The notes under the pieces: generated by a model
The model's input: the letters and a program-made list of their open reading frames with translations, nothing else
Database searches by the model: none
What the model was told of the DNA's origin: nothing
Assembly (NCBI GenBank): GCA_963717155.1
Contig: OY970326.1
Coordinates: 1,178,001-1,242,000 of the forward strand
Source: G963717155 sp963717155
GTDB lineage: Bacteria > Actinomycetota > Thermoleophilia > Gaiellales > JALYLC01
Length of the DNA: 64,000 nt
Reading direction: 5' to 3'
Shown: positions 1 to 7,885 of the stretch, in pieces
Numbering within the stretch: the first letter of the stretch is position 1
Layout of the letters: each line of letters begins with the position of its first letter
Program-made: the position numbers and the translations under genes

Positions 1-223
1 TGATCGCGTTCTGCGCGAGGTGGGCCATCAACAGGTAGTGCGTCGCGATCGTCTCGAGGGGGGAGTTCAGCGGAAGGACGATGCAGGCGAGGCCGATGCC
101 GAACACGACGCGTCGGCCCGTGCCGGCCGTCCGGTCGTGCCGCACGTAGAGCACGGCCGCGATCACCGCCAGCACGATGAACAGCGGCTCGAACGTGAAG
201 CTGGAGGCTGGCGGGGCGCTCAT
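1..223 (-). CDS. CtaG-like membrane protein, second copy (partial, C-terminus outside window)
   Basis: Seen: reading leftward from an ATG at 223, the frame stays open to the window edge and encodes an N-terminus with a hydrophobic helix (about residues 9-22), a short basic loop, then a second hydrophobic stretch ending in a Leu-Met-Ala-His-Leu-Ala-Gln-like segment. That segment resembles the histidine-bearing helix of the CtaG/Caa3-type cytochrome oxidase assembly family. Its start overlaps the stop of the upstream CtaG-like gene by 4 bp (ATGA), so the two are probably translated together. Known: this family is linked to copper handling and assembly of aa3/caa3 oxidase. Inference: a tandem paralogue. 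Only about 74 residues are visible, so the call leans on context. Confidence 0.6.
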   Translation of the reverse strand, partial: MSAPPASSFTFEPLFIVLAVIAAVLYVRHDRTAGTGRRVVFGIGLACIVLPLNSPLETIATHYLLMAHLAQNAI

Positions 224-1443
224 GTCGCGACGTGCGGAACTCGCGCGCGACCCATGCGGTAGGCGTGGGTCAGGAACGCCATGCAGATGCCGACGGTCAC
301 CAGTTGCTCGAGCATCATGACCGCGCCGGCGAGCCGCTGGTCGGTCAGCGGCGAGAGTCCCCAGAGCCGGTCTGGCTGCGTGGAATAGGCACTGTAGAGC
401 GTGTGGGGCGCGATGATCAGCGTGTCGGCGAGCACGTTCCCGAGCGCGAACAGGACGAGCGCGACGAGGATGCGCGTGCGCACCGTGAGCCGCTTCTGCG
501 GCAGCGGGTCGATCAGGAGCGTCCAGACGAGCAGGCCGACGAGCAGGAAGCTCAGATGCTCGAGGTCGTGCACGGTCTGGTGCGAGAGCGCGTAGTCGTA
601 CACCGCAGGAACGTGCCAGCCGGCATACACGATTGCCCACAGCCCGAGCGCGACGACGGGCCGCAACAGCTGGCGGGCGGCACGGCGGAGCCACGTGACG
701 CGGGCGAGGCGACGCAGGACCGGGCGGGGGACGATCAGCAGGCTGAGCGGGCCCCGCAGGCCGAGGAGGATCAGGGCCGGGGCGGCGTCGCCGAGCAGCA
801 CGTGCTGCAACATGTGCACCGAGAGGAGGTACTGCTCGCCGATCGGGTCCACCGGTGAGACCAGCGCGAGCACGGCGAGGCCGACCCCGCTCGTAAAGAG
901 CACGAGACGGCCGACCGACGCATGGTCGTCGCGCCCGCGGCGGCGCAGGCGCAGCCATGCGCGCAGGTACAGGCCCAGCGCCAGCGCAGCGCCGGCGAGC
1001 ACCAGCGGTTGCCGCCAGAGCCAGTCGTACGCCGCACGCGGCGGGACGTAGGCGAACGCCACGGTGCCGAGCGGGCCGTCGATGTGGACGCGGAGGCGGT
1101 AACGGGGCCACTCGTCCTGGTTGGCGACCGGGATCAGGACCTCGTAGGTATCACCGCGCCGGTGCGCGACGAGCGGGCCGAGCGTGCCCCGTGGGGTCTC
1201 CACGAGCACGCTGACGCGAGCGTCGTCGACAGGGGCGCCGGTGCGGCGATCGCGCAGGTACGCCGTGTAGTCGATGACCGAGACCGCCTCGCCGCTTCTG
1301 ACGGCCAGCGCGTCGAGTGCGACGCGGTAGCTGCCCTCGTTGCGGGTGACGATCCGCTTGCCGCCGTGCGCGCTCGCGATCGCCGGCGCCACGAGTGTCG
1401 CGAGCGCGAGCACGGCAAGCCAACCCGCGACCGCGCGAGGCAT
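220..1443 (-). CDS. CtaG/Caa3-type cytochrome oxidase assembly-like protein with N-terminal extracytoplasmic domain
   Basis: A 407-residue protein. Residues 1-25 form a signal peptide ending near Ala-Ser-Ala-His. Residues about 26-135 are a soluble beta-rich domain (it contains phrases such as YRVALDAL and YTAYLRDR) that would face outside, possibly a copper-binding or YtkA-like module. From about 140 onward come seven or so membrane helices with the family's conserved histidines, for example SVHMLQHVLLGD and HDLEHLSF. Known: pfam CtaG_Caa3 proteins help copper insertion into cytochrome c oxidase. No oxidase subunit genes are seen in the window. The next gene leftward is a second CtaG-like protein overlapping by 4 bp. 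The fusion to a soluble domain is less usual than a stand-alone CtaG. Confidence 0.8.
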   Translation of the reverse strand: MPRAVAGWLAVLALATLVAPAIASAHGGKRIVTRNEGSYRVALDALAVRSGEAVSVIDYTAYLRDRRTGAPVDDARVSVLVETPRGTLGPLVAHRRGDTYEVLIPVANQDEWPRYRLRVHIDGPLGTVAFAYVPPRAAYDWLWRQPLVLAGAALALGLYLRAWLRLRRRGRDDHASVGRLVLFTSGVGLAVLALVSPVDPIGEQYLLSVHMLQHVLLGDAAPALILLGLRGPLSLLIVPRPVLRRLARVTWLRRAARQLLRPVVALGLWAIVYAGWHVPAVYDYALSHQTVHDLEHLSFLLVGLLVWTLLIDPLPQKRLTVRTRILVALVLFALGNVLADTLIIAPHTLYSAYSTQPDRLWGLSPLTDQRLAGAVMMLEQLVTVGICMAFLTHAYRMGRARVPHVAT

Positions 1444-1492
1444 TTTCAGTGGAGGTGGGTCGCGCCGGGATGGCAGATGTGAAGGAGGCTAC

Positions 1493-1624
1493 ATGCCGGC
1501 CCGTTTCGCCTACGGCTCAGAGGGGAACGAGATAATCACTTGCTATGCCCCCTATAAGCAGTTACCCTGCCCGCGGCTCGACTTGCTCATGCATGCCATA
1601 TCGCCGGAGGCTCCCGCACGATGA
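1493..1624 (+). CDS. Short upstream ORF (43 aa) overlapping the sulfate-binding protein gene; possible leader peptide
   Basis: Seen: an ATG at 1493 follows a strong AAGGAGG ribosome site at 1482-1488. The frame of 43 codons ends with TGA at 1622-1624, overlapping the ATG of the sulfate-binding protein gene as ATGA. The peptide has two cysteines about nine residues apart (TCYAP and LPCPR) and no membrane helix. Inference: because it is ribosome-coupled to a sulfate uptake operon, it could be a regulatory leader peptide sensing cysteine or Cys-tRNA, or simply a small coupled protein. Known parallel: mycobacterial cysteine-rich upstream ORFs act in attenuation, but those use runs of cysteine codons, which are absent here. 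Confidence 0.5.
   Translation: MPARFAYGSEGNEIITCYAPYKQLPCPRLDLLMHAISPEAPAR
1541..1560. promoter_or_regulatory. Imperfect dyad upstream of the sulfate transporter operon
   Basis: TGCTAT, seven bases, then ATAAGCA form an imperfect inverted repeat in a locally AT-rich patch, in clear contrast to the surrounding sequence. It lies 60-80 bp before the sulfate-binding protein gene and inside the short upstream ORF. It could be an operator or part of an RNA hairpin. The regulator is unknown. Confidence 0.3.
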
Positions 1625-2634
1625 CGAAATTTCCCCGCTTTTCCGCCGCGCTCGCCGTAGCCGTCGCGCTTGCAGTGCTCGTTTCCGTTGCCGCCGGGAC
1701 GAGCGCCGCATCGTCGAAGTCGTCGAAGGGCGTGACGCTGTCGCTGGTCGCCTACTCGACACCCAAGGCCGCGTACTCGCAGCTCATCCCCGCGTTCCAG
1801 GCGACCCCCGCCGGGCAGGGCGTCAAGTTCAGCCAGAGCTATGGCGCCTCGACCGACCAGGCGCGTGCGATCGTGCAGGGCCTTCCGACCGACGTCGCCA
1901 ACCTCTCGCTCGCGCCCGACATGGATACGCTCGTCCAGTCGCACCTGGTCTCGAAGAACTGGAACCACACGAAGACGAACGGCATCGTGACGAACTCGAT
2001 CGTCACGTTCCTCGTGCGCAAGGGCAACCCGAAGAACCTCCACACGTGGGCCGACCTGACCAAGCCCGGCGTCCAGATCGTGCAGCCGAACCCGATCAGC
2101 TCGGGCGGCGCGCGCTGGGACGCGATGGCGGCGTACGGCCAGGCGCTCGCGCAGGGGAAGACCCCGGCGCAGGCCCAGACCTACCTCAACGCGTACTTCA
2201 AGAACATCGTCGCGCAGGACAAGAGCGCCCGTGACGCGCTCAACACGTTCCTGTCGGGCAAGGGCGACGTGCTCGTCGGGTACGAGAGCGAGGCGCTGCC
2301 GGCGATCGCCGCGGGCAATCCCGTCGACATCGTCCGGCCGAGCTACACCCTGCTGATCCAGAACCCGATCGCCGTCACGGGCTCGTCGCAGAACCCGACC
2401 CAGGCGAAGGCGTTCGTCCAGTTCCTGCTGACGCCTCAGGCGCAGACGATCTGGGCCCAGGACGGCTACCGGCCGGTCGATCCGACCGTCCTCGCGAAGT
2501 TCAAGAAGAGCTTCCCGACGCCGCACGGGGTCTTCAAGATCACCCAGTTCGGGCTCGGCGGCTGGACGGCCGTGACGAAGAAGTTCTTCGACCCGACGAA
2601 CGGCATCATCACGAAGATCGAGAGTGGGCTCTAA
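1621..2634 (+). CDS. Sulfate ABC transporter, substrate-binding protein
   Basis: A 337-residue periplasmic-binding-type protein that captures sulfate (or thiosulfate) for the adjacent CysTWA transporter. Residues 1-30 are a signal peptide cut after an Ala-Ala-Gly-Thr-Ser-Ala stretch. There is no lipobox cysteine. Family signatures are the QSYGASTDQARAI segment near residue 77 and the PNPISSGGARW motif near residue 156, which matches the anion-binding PNPKTSGGARW of Sbp/CysP. Length is normal. The ATG at 1621 follows GGAGG by 9 bases and overlaps the stop of the short upstream ORF. It overlaps CysT by 11 bp, so the four transporter genes form a tight operon. Sbp versus CysP subtype cannot be told from the sequence. 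Confidence 0.93.
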   Translation: MTKFPRFSAALAVAVALAVLVSVAAGTSAASSKSSKGVTLSLVAYSTPKAAYSQLIPAFQATPAGQGVKFSQSYGASTDQARAIVQGLPTDVANLSLAPDMDTLVQSHLVSKNWNHTKTNGIVTNSIVTFLVRKGNPKNLHTWADLTKPGVQIVQPNPISSGGARWDAMAAYGQALAQGKTPAQAQTYLNAYFKNIVAQDKSARDALNTFLSGKGDVLVGYESEALPAIAAGNPVDIVRPSYTLLIQNPIAVTGSSQNPTQAKAFVQFLLTPQAQTIWAQDGYRPVDPTVLAKFKKSFPTPHGVFKITQFGLGGWTAVTKKFFDPTNGIITKIESGL

Positions 2635-3472
2635 CAGCGCCGCGACTGCCCCAGCGGGCGGGATCCGATCCCGCCCGCTGGGCGCGCCTCGCTGGTTGCG
2701 GGGCATCGGCGTCGGCGGACTCGCCGGCACCTACCTGGGCGTCGTCGTCCTGCTGCCGCTTGCCGCACTGCTCGCCCAGGTGCACACGGGCGGGTTCAGC
2801 GGGTTCTGGACTGCCATCTCGACGCCCGCGAACGTCGCAGCGCTCGAGCTGACGCTCGCGCTCGCCGCGGCCGCGACGGTCATCAACGCGATCATGGGCA
2901 CCCTCGTCGCGTGGGTGCTCGTGCGCGATCGCTTCACGGGGATCGGCTTCGTCGACTCGCTCGTCGACCTGCCGTTCGCGCTACCGACGATCGTCGCAGG
3001 ATTGACGATCATCGCGCTCTACGGACCGCGAAGCCCGCTCGGGATCAACGTCGCCTACACCCGCACGGCGATCCTCCTCGCGCTCCTGTTCGTGACCTTG
3101 CCGTTCGTCGTGCGCGCCGTTCAGCCCGTGCTCGAGGCGCTCGAGGCCGAGGTCGAGGAGGCTGCGGCGACGCTCGGCGCCTCGCGGCTGCAGACCTTCC
3201 GCCGCGTGGTGCTGCCGCCCCTCGTGCCGGCGATCGCGACCGGCGCCGGTCTGTCGTTCGCGAAGGCGGTCGGCGAGTTCGGGTCGGTCGTCCTCGTCTC
3301 GGGCAACCTGCCACTCAAGACGCAGGTCGCCTCGGTGGCGATCGCGGGGCTCGCCGCGAGCGGCGACACCGCGGGCGCCGCGGCCCTCTCCGCGGTGCTG
3401 CTCGCGATCTCGCTCGTGGTCCTGTTCCTGATCGCGATGGTCGGCTGGCGGACGGCGAAGCGAAGTGGCTAG
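2624..3472 (+). CDS. cysT: Sulfate ABC transporter permease CysT (CysU)
   Basis: A 282-residue inner-membrane permease with about six helices, one half of the heterodimeric sulfate channel. The EAA loop that couples to the ATPase is visible as EEAAATLGASRLQTFRRVVLPPL (about residues 175-198), followed by KAVGEFGSVVLVSGN, a signature of the CysT/CysW family. The GTG start at 2624 lies 11 bp inside the binding protein gene. It overlaps CysW by 8 bp. The N-terminal 30 residues are Pro/Arg-rich and cytoplasmic, slightly longer than usual. Confidence 0.92.
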   Translation: MGSNSAATAPAGGIRSRPLGAPRWLRGIGVGGLAGTYLGVVVLLPLAALLAQVHTGGFSGFWTAISTPANVAALELTLALAAAATVINAIMGTLVAWVLVRDRFTGIGFVDSLVDLPFALPTIVAGLTIIALYGPRSPLGINVAYTRTAILLALLFVTLPFVVRAVQPVLEALEAEVEEAAATLGASRLQTFRRVVLPPLVPAIATGAGLSFAKAVGEFGSVVLVSGNLPLKTQVASVAIAGLAASGDTAGAAALSAVLLAISLVVLFLIAMVGWRTAKRSG

Positions 3473-4301
3473 GCTCCTTCGACGCGTCGGTGCGCTCGGC
3501 TACCTCGCGCTGCTGATCGTGTTCCCGGTCGCGACCGTCGTCTGGCGTGCGCTCGAGCCGGGCCTCGGCAGCGCCTGGGATTCCGTGACGTCGCCCGAGG
3601 CCCTGCATGCGCTGCGGCTCAGCCTGATCGTCGCGGCGGTCGCGACCACGCTCAACACCATCTTCGGCGTGCTGTGCGCGCTCTGGGTGGTACGCCAGGG
3701 CGGACGCATCGCGCGCGCCGTCGAGGCGTTTCTCGACATCCCGCTGGCGCTGTCTCCCGTCGTCGTCGGCCTCGCGCTGCTGCTCGTCTACGGTCGGACG
3801 GGGTGGCTCGGGCCATGGCTCACCGACCACGGGATCCAGGTGCTCTTCTCGTGGCCCGCGATCGTGCTCGCGACCGTCTTCGTGTCGTTGCCGTTCGTCG
3901 CTCGCGAGACGATTCCCGTGCTCCGCGAGCTCGGCGACGAGCCGGAGCAGGCCGCCGCGACGCTCGGCGCGGGCCCCTTCGCGACGTTCCGCCGGATCAC
4001 GCTGCCGGCGATCCGGCCCGCCGTCTCGTACGGCATCGTGCTCACCGCAGCTCGCTCGCTGGGCGAGTTCGGCGCCGTCACGATCGTCTCGGGCAACATC
4101 GTCGGAAAGACCCAGACGCTCCCCCTCGAAGTGCAGGCCCAGTTCGAGGATCTGAACCTTCAGGGTGCCTACGCAGCCTCCCTGGTGCTGGCACTCTGCG
4201 CCGTTCTGACGCTCGTCGGCCTGACCATGACTCGCCCTCGACACGAGAAGGAGGCACGCCGTGGCAATCGCAACCGACGCGGTCTCGAAGCAGTTCGGTA
4301 G
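3465..4301 (+). CDS. cysW: Sulfate ABC transporter permease CysW
   Basis: Second permease (278 residues) of the sulfate importer. About six membrane helices. The EAA loop reads EQAAATLGAGPFATFRRITLPAI near residues 162-184, followed by RSLGEFGAVTIVSGN and a KTQTLPLEVQ segment that is typical of CysW. GTG start at 3465, overlapping CysT by 8 bp. The 3' end runs 41 bp into the CysA gene as a basic tail (about the last 15 residues), which looks like an extension beyond the usual CysW end. Confidence 0.92.
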   Translation: MARLLRRVGALGYLALLIVFPVATVVWRALEPGLGSAWDSVTSPEALHALRLSLIVAAVATTLNTIFGVLCALWVVRQGGRIARAVEAFLDIPLALSPVVVGLALLLVYGRTGWLGPWLTDHGIQVLFSWPAIVLATVFVSLPFVARETIPVLRELGDEPEQAAATLGAGPFATFRRITLPAIRPAVSYGIVLTAARSLGEFGAVTIVSGNIVGKTQTLPLEVQAQFEDLNLQGAYAASLVLALCAVLTLVGLTMTRPRHEKEARRGNRNRRGLEAVR

Positions 4302-5244
4302 CCACGTCGCGGTCGACGACGTCTCGCTCGAGGTGCCCGAGGGATCGCTGACCGCACTCCTCGGGCCGTCTGGTTGCGGCAAGTCGACGCTGCTGCGCAT
4401 GATCGCGGGCCTCGAGCAGCCGGACCGCGGACGCGTCATCGTCGAGGGCGTCGACGTCACGAACGCGCCGCCGCAGCAGCGCGGCGTCGGCTTCGTGTTC
4501 CAGCACTACGCGCCGTTCCGGCACCTCACGGTGCGAAGGAACGTCGCCTTCGCGCTCGAGATCCGGAAGCGTCCGAAGAGCGAGATCAAGGCGCGCGTCG
4601 ACGAGTTGCTGCACCTGGTCCAGCTCGACGGCCTGGCCGATCGCTATCCCTCGCAGATCTCGGGAGGCCAGCGCCAGCGCATGGCGCTCGCCCGCGCGCT
4701 CGCCGCGGAGCCGCGCGTTCTGCTGCTCGACGAGCCGTTCGGCGCGCTCGACGCATCGGTGCGCGGCGAGCTGCGCGCATGGCTCCGGCGCCTGCACGAC
4801 GAGACCGGCACGACCACGCTGCTCGTGACGCACGACCAGGAGGAGGCGATGGAGGTCGCCGATCAGGTCGTCGTCATGCGCGACGGCAGGGTCGAGCAGG
4901 CCGGCTCGCCGCGCGAGGTGTACGACAACCCCACCAATCCGTGGGTCATGGGATTCGTCGGCCCGACGACCCGCCTCGACCAGCATCTGGTGCGCCCGCA
5001 CGACCTCGAGGTGACCCGCAGCCCGGACGACGAGGCGCGCGCTGCGACCGTCGAGGGCGTGCTGCACCTGGGGTTCGAGGTGCGCGTCGAGCTTGCGCTG
5101 CTGGCAGGTGGCCGTGCGACCGCGCAGCTGACGCGCGAGCGGGCTGCCGAGCTCGCGCTCGAGCCGGGCGACGAGGTCTTCATCGCACCGCGCACGGGCA
5201 ACCAGGGCGCGGCGTCCTCGCTGTTCGAGCCCGCGGCGCGCTGA
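4261..5244 (+). CDS. cysA: Sulfate ABC transporter ATP-binding protein CysA
   Basis: A 327-residue ATPase that powers the CysTW channel. Walker A is GPSGCGKST (about residue 36), Q-loop QHYAPF, signature ISGGQRQR, Walker B LLLDEPFGALD, and the H-loop histidine in LLVTHDQEEA. After about residue 240 there is a TOBE-like C-terminal domain. The GTG at 4261 has AAGGAGG seven bases upstream and was chosen over later starts because Walker A then falls at the normal distance. It is the last gene of the operon. The next gene converges on it from the opposite strand after 4 bp. Confidence 0.93.
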   Translation: MAIATDAVSKQFGSHVAVDDVSLEVPEGSLTALLGPSGCGKSTLLRMIAGLEQPDRGRVIVEGVDVTNAPPQQRGVGFVFQHYAPFRHLTVRRNVAFALEIRKRPKSEIKARVDELLHLVQLDGLADRYPSQISGGQRQRMALARALAAEPRVLLLDEPFGALDASVRGELRAWLRRLHDETGTTTLLVTHDQEEAMEVADQVVVMRDGRVEQAGSPREVYDNPTNPWVMGFVGPTTRLDQHLVRPHDLEVTRSPDDEARAATVEGVLHLGFEVRVELALLAGGRATAQLTRERAAELALEPGDEVFIAPRTGNQGAASSLFEPAAR

Positions 5245-5248
5245 CCGG

Positions 5249-5689
5249 CTAGCGCCGCTCGACCACGACGAGCGTCGCCTTGATCGACGCCGTCGCAGCC
5301 ACGCCGGGCCGCAGGTCGAGCTCCTCGGCCGCCTCGCGCGACATCAGCGACACCACGCGGTAGGGGCCGCAGGCCAGCTCGACCTGCGCCATCACGCCGT
5401 CGACGTGCACGGCGACGACAGTCCCGTCGAGGCGGTTCCGGGCGCTCTGATGGCTCCCGGGATGGCGCTCGCGCAGGAGCCGCGCGAGCTCGGCCGCCGG
5501 CAGGGTGCGGCGGCCCGCGTCGTCCCGCGTGAAGTGCGCCTTCCCTGCGCGTTCCCAGCGGCGCAGCGTGTCGACGCTGACACCGAGCGCAGAGGCAGCG
5601 GCACCGATGCCGATCCGGTCCTCGATCGCGTCGTCCACGGCCGAAGGACCATACCGAGAAACCGCATGGTAGCCTTCGCGCCTATGCAT
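5249..5689 (-). CDS. HTH-TOBE transcriptional regulator (molybdate-responsive type)
   Basis: A 146-residue protein. Residues about 27-75 form a MerR-like helix-turn-helix (IGAAASALGVSVDTLRRWERAGK), and residues about 84-146 are a single TOBE/Mop-type domain (TVVAVHVDGVMAQVELACG...), the fold that binds molybdate or tungstate. Inference: a ModE-like regulator of the ModABC genes that follow on the other strand. Two starts are possible: ATG at 5689, which would overlap the divergent gene's ATG within an ATGCAT palindrome, or GTG at 5638, which gives a more usual N-terminus. I favour the GTG biologically but give the full frame. It converges on cysA. Confidence 0.8.
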   Translation of the reverse strand: MHRREGYHAVSRYGPSAVDDAIEDRIGIGAAASALGVSVDTLRRWERAGKAHFTRDDAGRRTLPAAELARLLRERHPGSHQSARNRLDGTVVAVHVDGVMAQVELACGPYRVVSLMSREAAEELDLRPGVAATASIKATLVVVERR

Positions 5690-5697
5690 TCGATAGG
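5681..5697. promoter_or_regulatory. Candidate operator between HTH-TOBE regulator and the Mo operon
   Basis: CCTAT, seven bases, ATAGG: a perfect 5-bp inverted repeat sitting at the divergent start region of the regulator and the ferritin-like/modABC genes. Position and symmetry suit an operator for the HTH-TOBE protein. The arms are short, so chance is possible. Confidence 0.35.
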
Positions 5698-6253
5698 TAA
5701 CTCCGGGCTCAATCGCCGGGCGCTCCTTGGCCGGGGCGCCGCCCTGGCAGGGCTCTCAGCACTCGCGTTCCCCTCGCTCGCCGCCGCCGGCTACGACGAG
5801 GACATGGCAGAGGTCCGGCTCGTCTGCGCGACCAAGCGCGTGACGATCGGCTGGTACACGCGCTGGATCGACGCGGGCGTCGCGTCGGCAACCGACCAAC
5901 CGCTTCTGCGCACGCTCCGACGACAGGAGCAGCAGCACTATGCCTTCCTGTCGCCGTTGCTCGGCGGCACGGCGCCAAGCGACAACGACTACACGTTCGT
6001 GTACCCGCCCGCGGCGCTGAAGTCGGCGAACAACGCCCACACCGTAGGCGTCGCGCTCGAGCGACTCGCCCTCGGGATCGAGCTCGGCTCTGCCGCCCGC
6101 ATCGGCGATGCCGGCGTTGCGGGGCCCGTCGCCGCAATCGCTGCCGCGAACGCCATGCACGTCGTGGCGCTGACCGGGGCTCCCGAGAGCGCGCTCCCGG
6201 CGTGGCTCAGCGCCGAGGATGCCTCCACTCAACTCGGGGAGTACCTGCAGTGA
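5684..6253 (+). CDS. Tat-exported ferritin-like domain protein
   Basis: A 189-residue protein. The N-terminus has a twin-arginine signal (NRRALLGRGAALAGLSALA) followed by an Ala-rich h-region and cleavage near Ala-Ala-Ala-Gly. The mature part is mostly helical, with an ExxH pair (RRQEQQHYAFL, about residue 88) as in ferritin-like/DUF4439-type bundles. Further metal ligands cannot be placed with confidence. The start is ATG 5684; an in-frame ATG lies at 5666. The stop overlaps the modA GTG by 4 bp (GTGA), so it is co-translated with the molybdate transporter. Role unknown. Tat export suggests folding with a metal before secretion. Confidence 0.7.
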   Translation: MHSIGNSGLNRRALLGRGAALAGLSALAFPSLAAAGYDEDMAEVRLVCATKRVTIGWYTRWIDAGVASATDQPLLRTLRRQEQQHYAFLSPLLGGTAPSDNDYTFVYPPAALKSANNAHTVGVALERLALGIELGSAARIGDAGVAGPVAAIAAANAMHVVALTGAPESALPAWLSAEDASTQLGEYLQ

Positions 6254-7041
6254 CACGTCGCCGTCTCATCGCCGTCCTCGCGGCGGTCCTCGCGTTCGCG
6301 CTGATCGCCGTACCTGCGGCCTCCGCACGGCGTAGTGCCGGTCCGCTGACGATCTTCGCGGCCTCGTCGCTCAACCTGGTGCTCCCGCAGATCGACTCGA
6401 CCCCGAAGTACAGCTTCGCGGGCTCCGACGCGCTGCAGGCCCAGATCGCCCTCGGCGCGCCGGCGGACCTGTTCCTCGCCGCGAGCACGACCGGACCCGA
6501 CGCGCTCTACGCATCGGGCAAGTGCCAGAAGCCCGTGGTCTTCATCGCGAACCGGCTCGCGCTCGCCGTGCCCTCGGCGAACCCGAAGGGCATCAAGTCG
6601 ATCTACGACCTGGAGCAGCCGGGCGTCAAGGTGCTGATCGGCATCCCGACCGTGCCGGTCGGCGTCTACACGCGCCAGATCCTGCGGAATCTCGGACTGT
6701 TGAACGCGATCACGCCGCACGTGGTGAGCCAGGAGAAGGACGTCGCGACGATCGCCGCGAAGCTGAAGCTCGGCGTTGCGGACGCCGGGTTCATCTACGT
6801 CAGCGATGCGCAGGCAGCAGGCACGGCGCTTACCGCGATCCCGCTGCCGTCGTGGGCGCAGCCGCCCGTCAAGTACGAGGGCTGTGTCGTCTCGAACTCG
6901 CCGAACGCAGCCGCGGCGGCCGCATACCTCAAGAACCTCACCACGAAGTCGGCCCAGGCGACCTTCAAGGCGGACGGGTTCCTGCTTCCGAAGAAGCCGG
7001 CCGTGATCGTCAAGGCGAAGCCGAAGAAGAAGAAGAAGTAG
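6250..7041 (+). CDS. modA: Molybdate ABC transporter, substrate-binding protein ModA
   Basis: A 263-residue binding protein. Signal peptide in residues 1-25 (Arg-Arg-Arg start, Ala-Ser-Ala cut). The mature protein starts with GPLTIFAASSLNLVLPQI, the typical ModA first strand with the serine pair that binds the oxyanion, and continues with FAGSDALQAQIALGAPADLFLAAS, another family block. GTG start at 6250, overlapping the ferritin-like gene. Unusual feature: the C-terminus is a lysine-rich tail (KAKPKKKKK) that most ModA proteins lack and that may bind the polyanionic envelope. modB follows after 10 bp. Confidence 0.9.
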   Translation: MTRRRLIAVLAAVLAFALIAVPAASARRSAGPLTIFAASSLNLVLPQIDSTPKYSFAGSDALQAQIALGAPADLFLAASTTGPDALYASGKCQKPVVFIANRLALAVPSANPKGIKSIYDLEQPGVKVLIGIPTVPVGVYTRQILRNLGLLNAITPHVVSQEKDVATIAAKLKLGVADAGFIYVSDAQAAGTALTAIPLPSWAQPPVKYEGCVVSNSPNAAAAAAYLKNLTTKSAQATFKADGFLLPKKPAVIVKAKPKKKKK

Positions 7042-7051
7042 AGTCGTCGCG

Positions 7052-7885
7052 ATGAGGCCGGGACGGCTCCTCTTCAGCGGGGTCCTGTGGCTCACGGCGA
7101 TCGCCACCCTGACGTTCCTCGTCGTCCCGGTCGCCGCGATCTTCCAGAAGGTCCCGCTCGGGACCCTGGTCGACCAGCTGGGCACGCGGGTCGTGCGCGA
7201 CGCGCTGCGGATCTCGGCCGAGGTGAACGGCATCGCGCTCCTGATCGTGCTCGTCGTCGGCACGCCCGCGTCGTACCTCATCGCGACACGCCGCTTTCGG
7301 GGCCGCTCGGTCGTGATCACGCTGCTCGAGCTGCCGCTCGTGCTGCCACCGGCCGTCGCCGGCATCGGACTGCTCGTCGCCTTCCTGCCCGATGGGCCGA
7401 TCGGCCGCATCCTGCATCCGCTCGGCTACGACGTCTTCTTCCGGGAGAGCGCGGTCGTCATCTCGGTGCTGTTCGTCGGCAGCCCGTTCTACCTGCGGGC
7501 CGCGATCGCGGCGTTCCAGGAGCTCGACGAGGACGTGATGGCGGCGGCGCGCACGCTCGGCGCGAGCCCGGCGCGGGTGTTCGCGCGAATCGCGATCCCC
7601 GTCTCGCTTCCGGCGCTCAGCGCGGGCGCCGCGCTCGCCTTCGCGCGCGGCGTCGGCGAGTTCGGGGCGACGATCATGTTCGCCGGCAACCTCCCGGGAA
7701 GCACGCAGACCCTTCCGCTCGCGATCTACGGCCAGTTCGAATCGAACCTCGCTACTGCCCTCGCGATCGGCGCGTTGCTCGTGGTGTTCAGCGGGACGAT
7801 CCTCCTAGGCGTCAAGCTGCTGGTGGCATGGGCATCCTCTCGGTCGAACTCGGCATTCCCCTCCGTAGCTACCGTCTCGAGCTGA
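7052..7885 (+). CDS. modB: Molybdate ABC transporter permease ModB
   Basis: A 277-residue permease with about five to six helices. The EAA loop DVMAAARTLGASPARVFARIAIPVSLP (about residues 160-186) is followed by RGVGEFGATIMFAGNLPGSTQTLPLAIY, a ModB signature. ATG at 7052. The last 19 residues overlap the start of modC (7828). This makes the order ferritin-like, modA, modB, modC. Confidence 0.92.
   Translation: MRPGRLLFSGVLWLTAIATLTFLVVPVAAIFQKVPLGTLVDQLGTRVVRDALRISAEVNGIALLIVLVVGTPASYLIATRRFRGRSVVITLLELPLVLPPAVAGIGLLVAFLPDGPIGRILHPLGYDVFFRESAVVISVLFVGSPFYLRAAIAAFQELDEDVMAAARTLGASPARVFARIAIPVSLPALSAGAALAFARGVGEFGATIMFAGNLPGSTQTLPLAIYGQFESNLATALAIGALLVVFSGTILLGVKLLVAWASSRSNSAFPSVATVSS

Noticed and set aside
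1541..1560. A standard -10/-35 promoter at the AT-rich patch
   Set aside because: TATAAG is present, but no TTGACA-like hexamer is at 16-18 bp. I prefer an operator or RNA dyad inside the upstream ORF.
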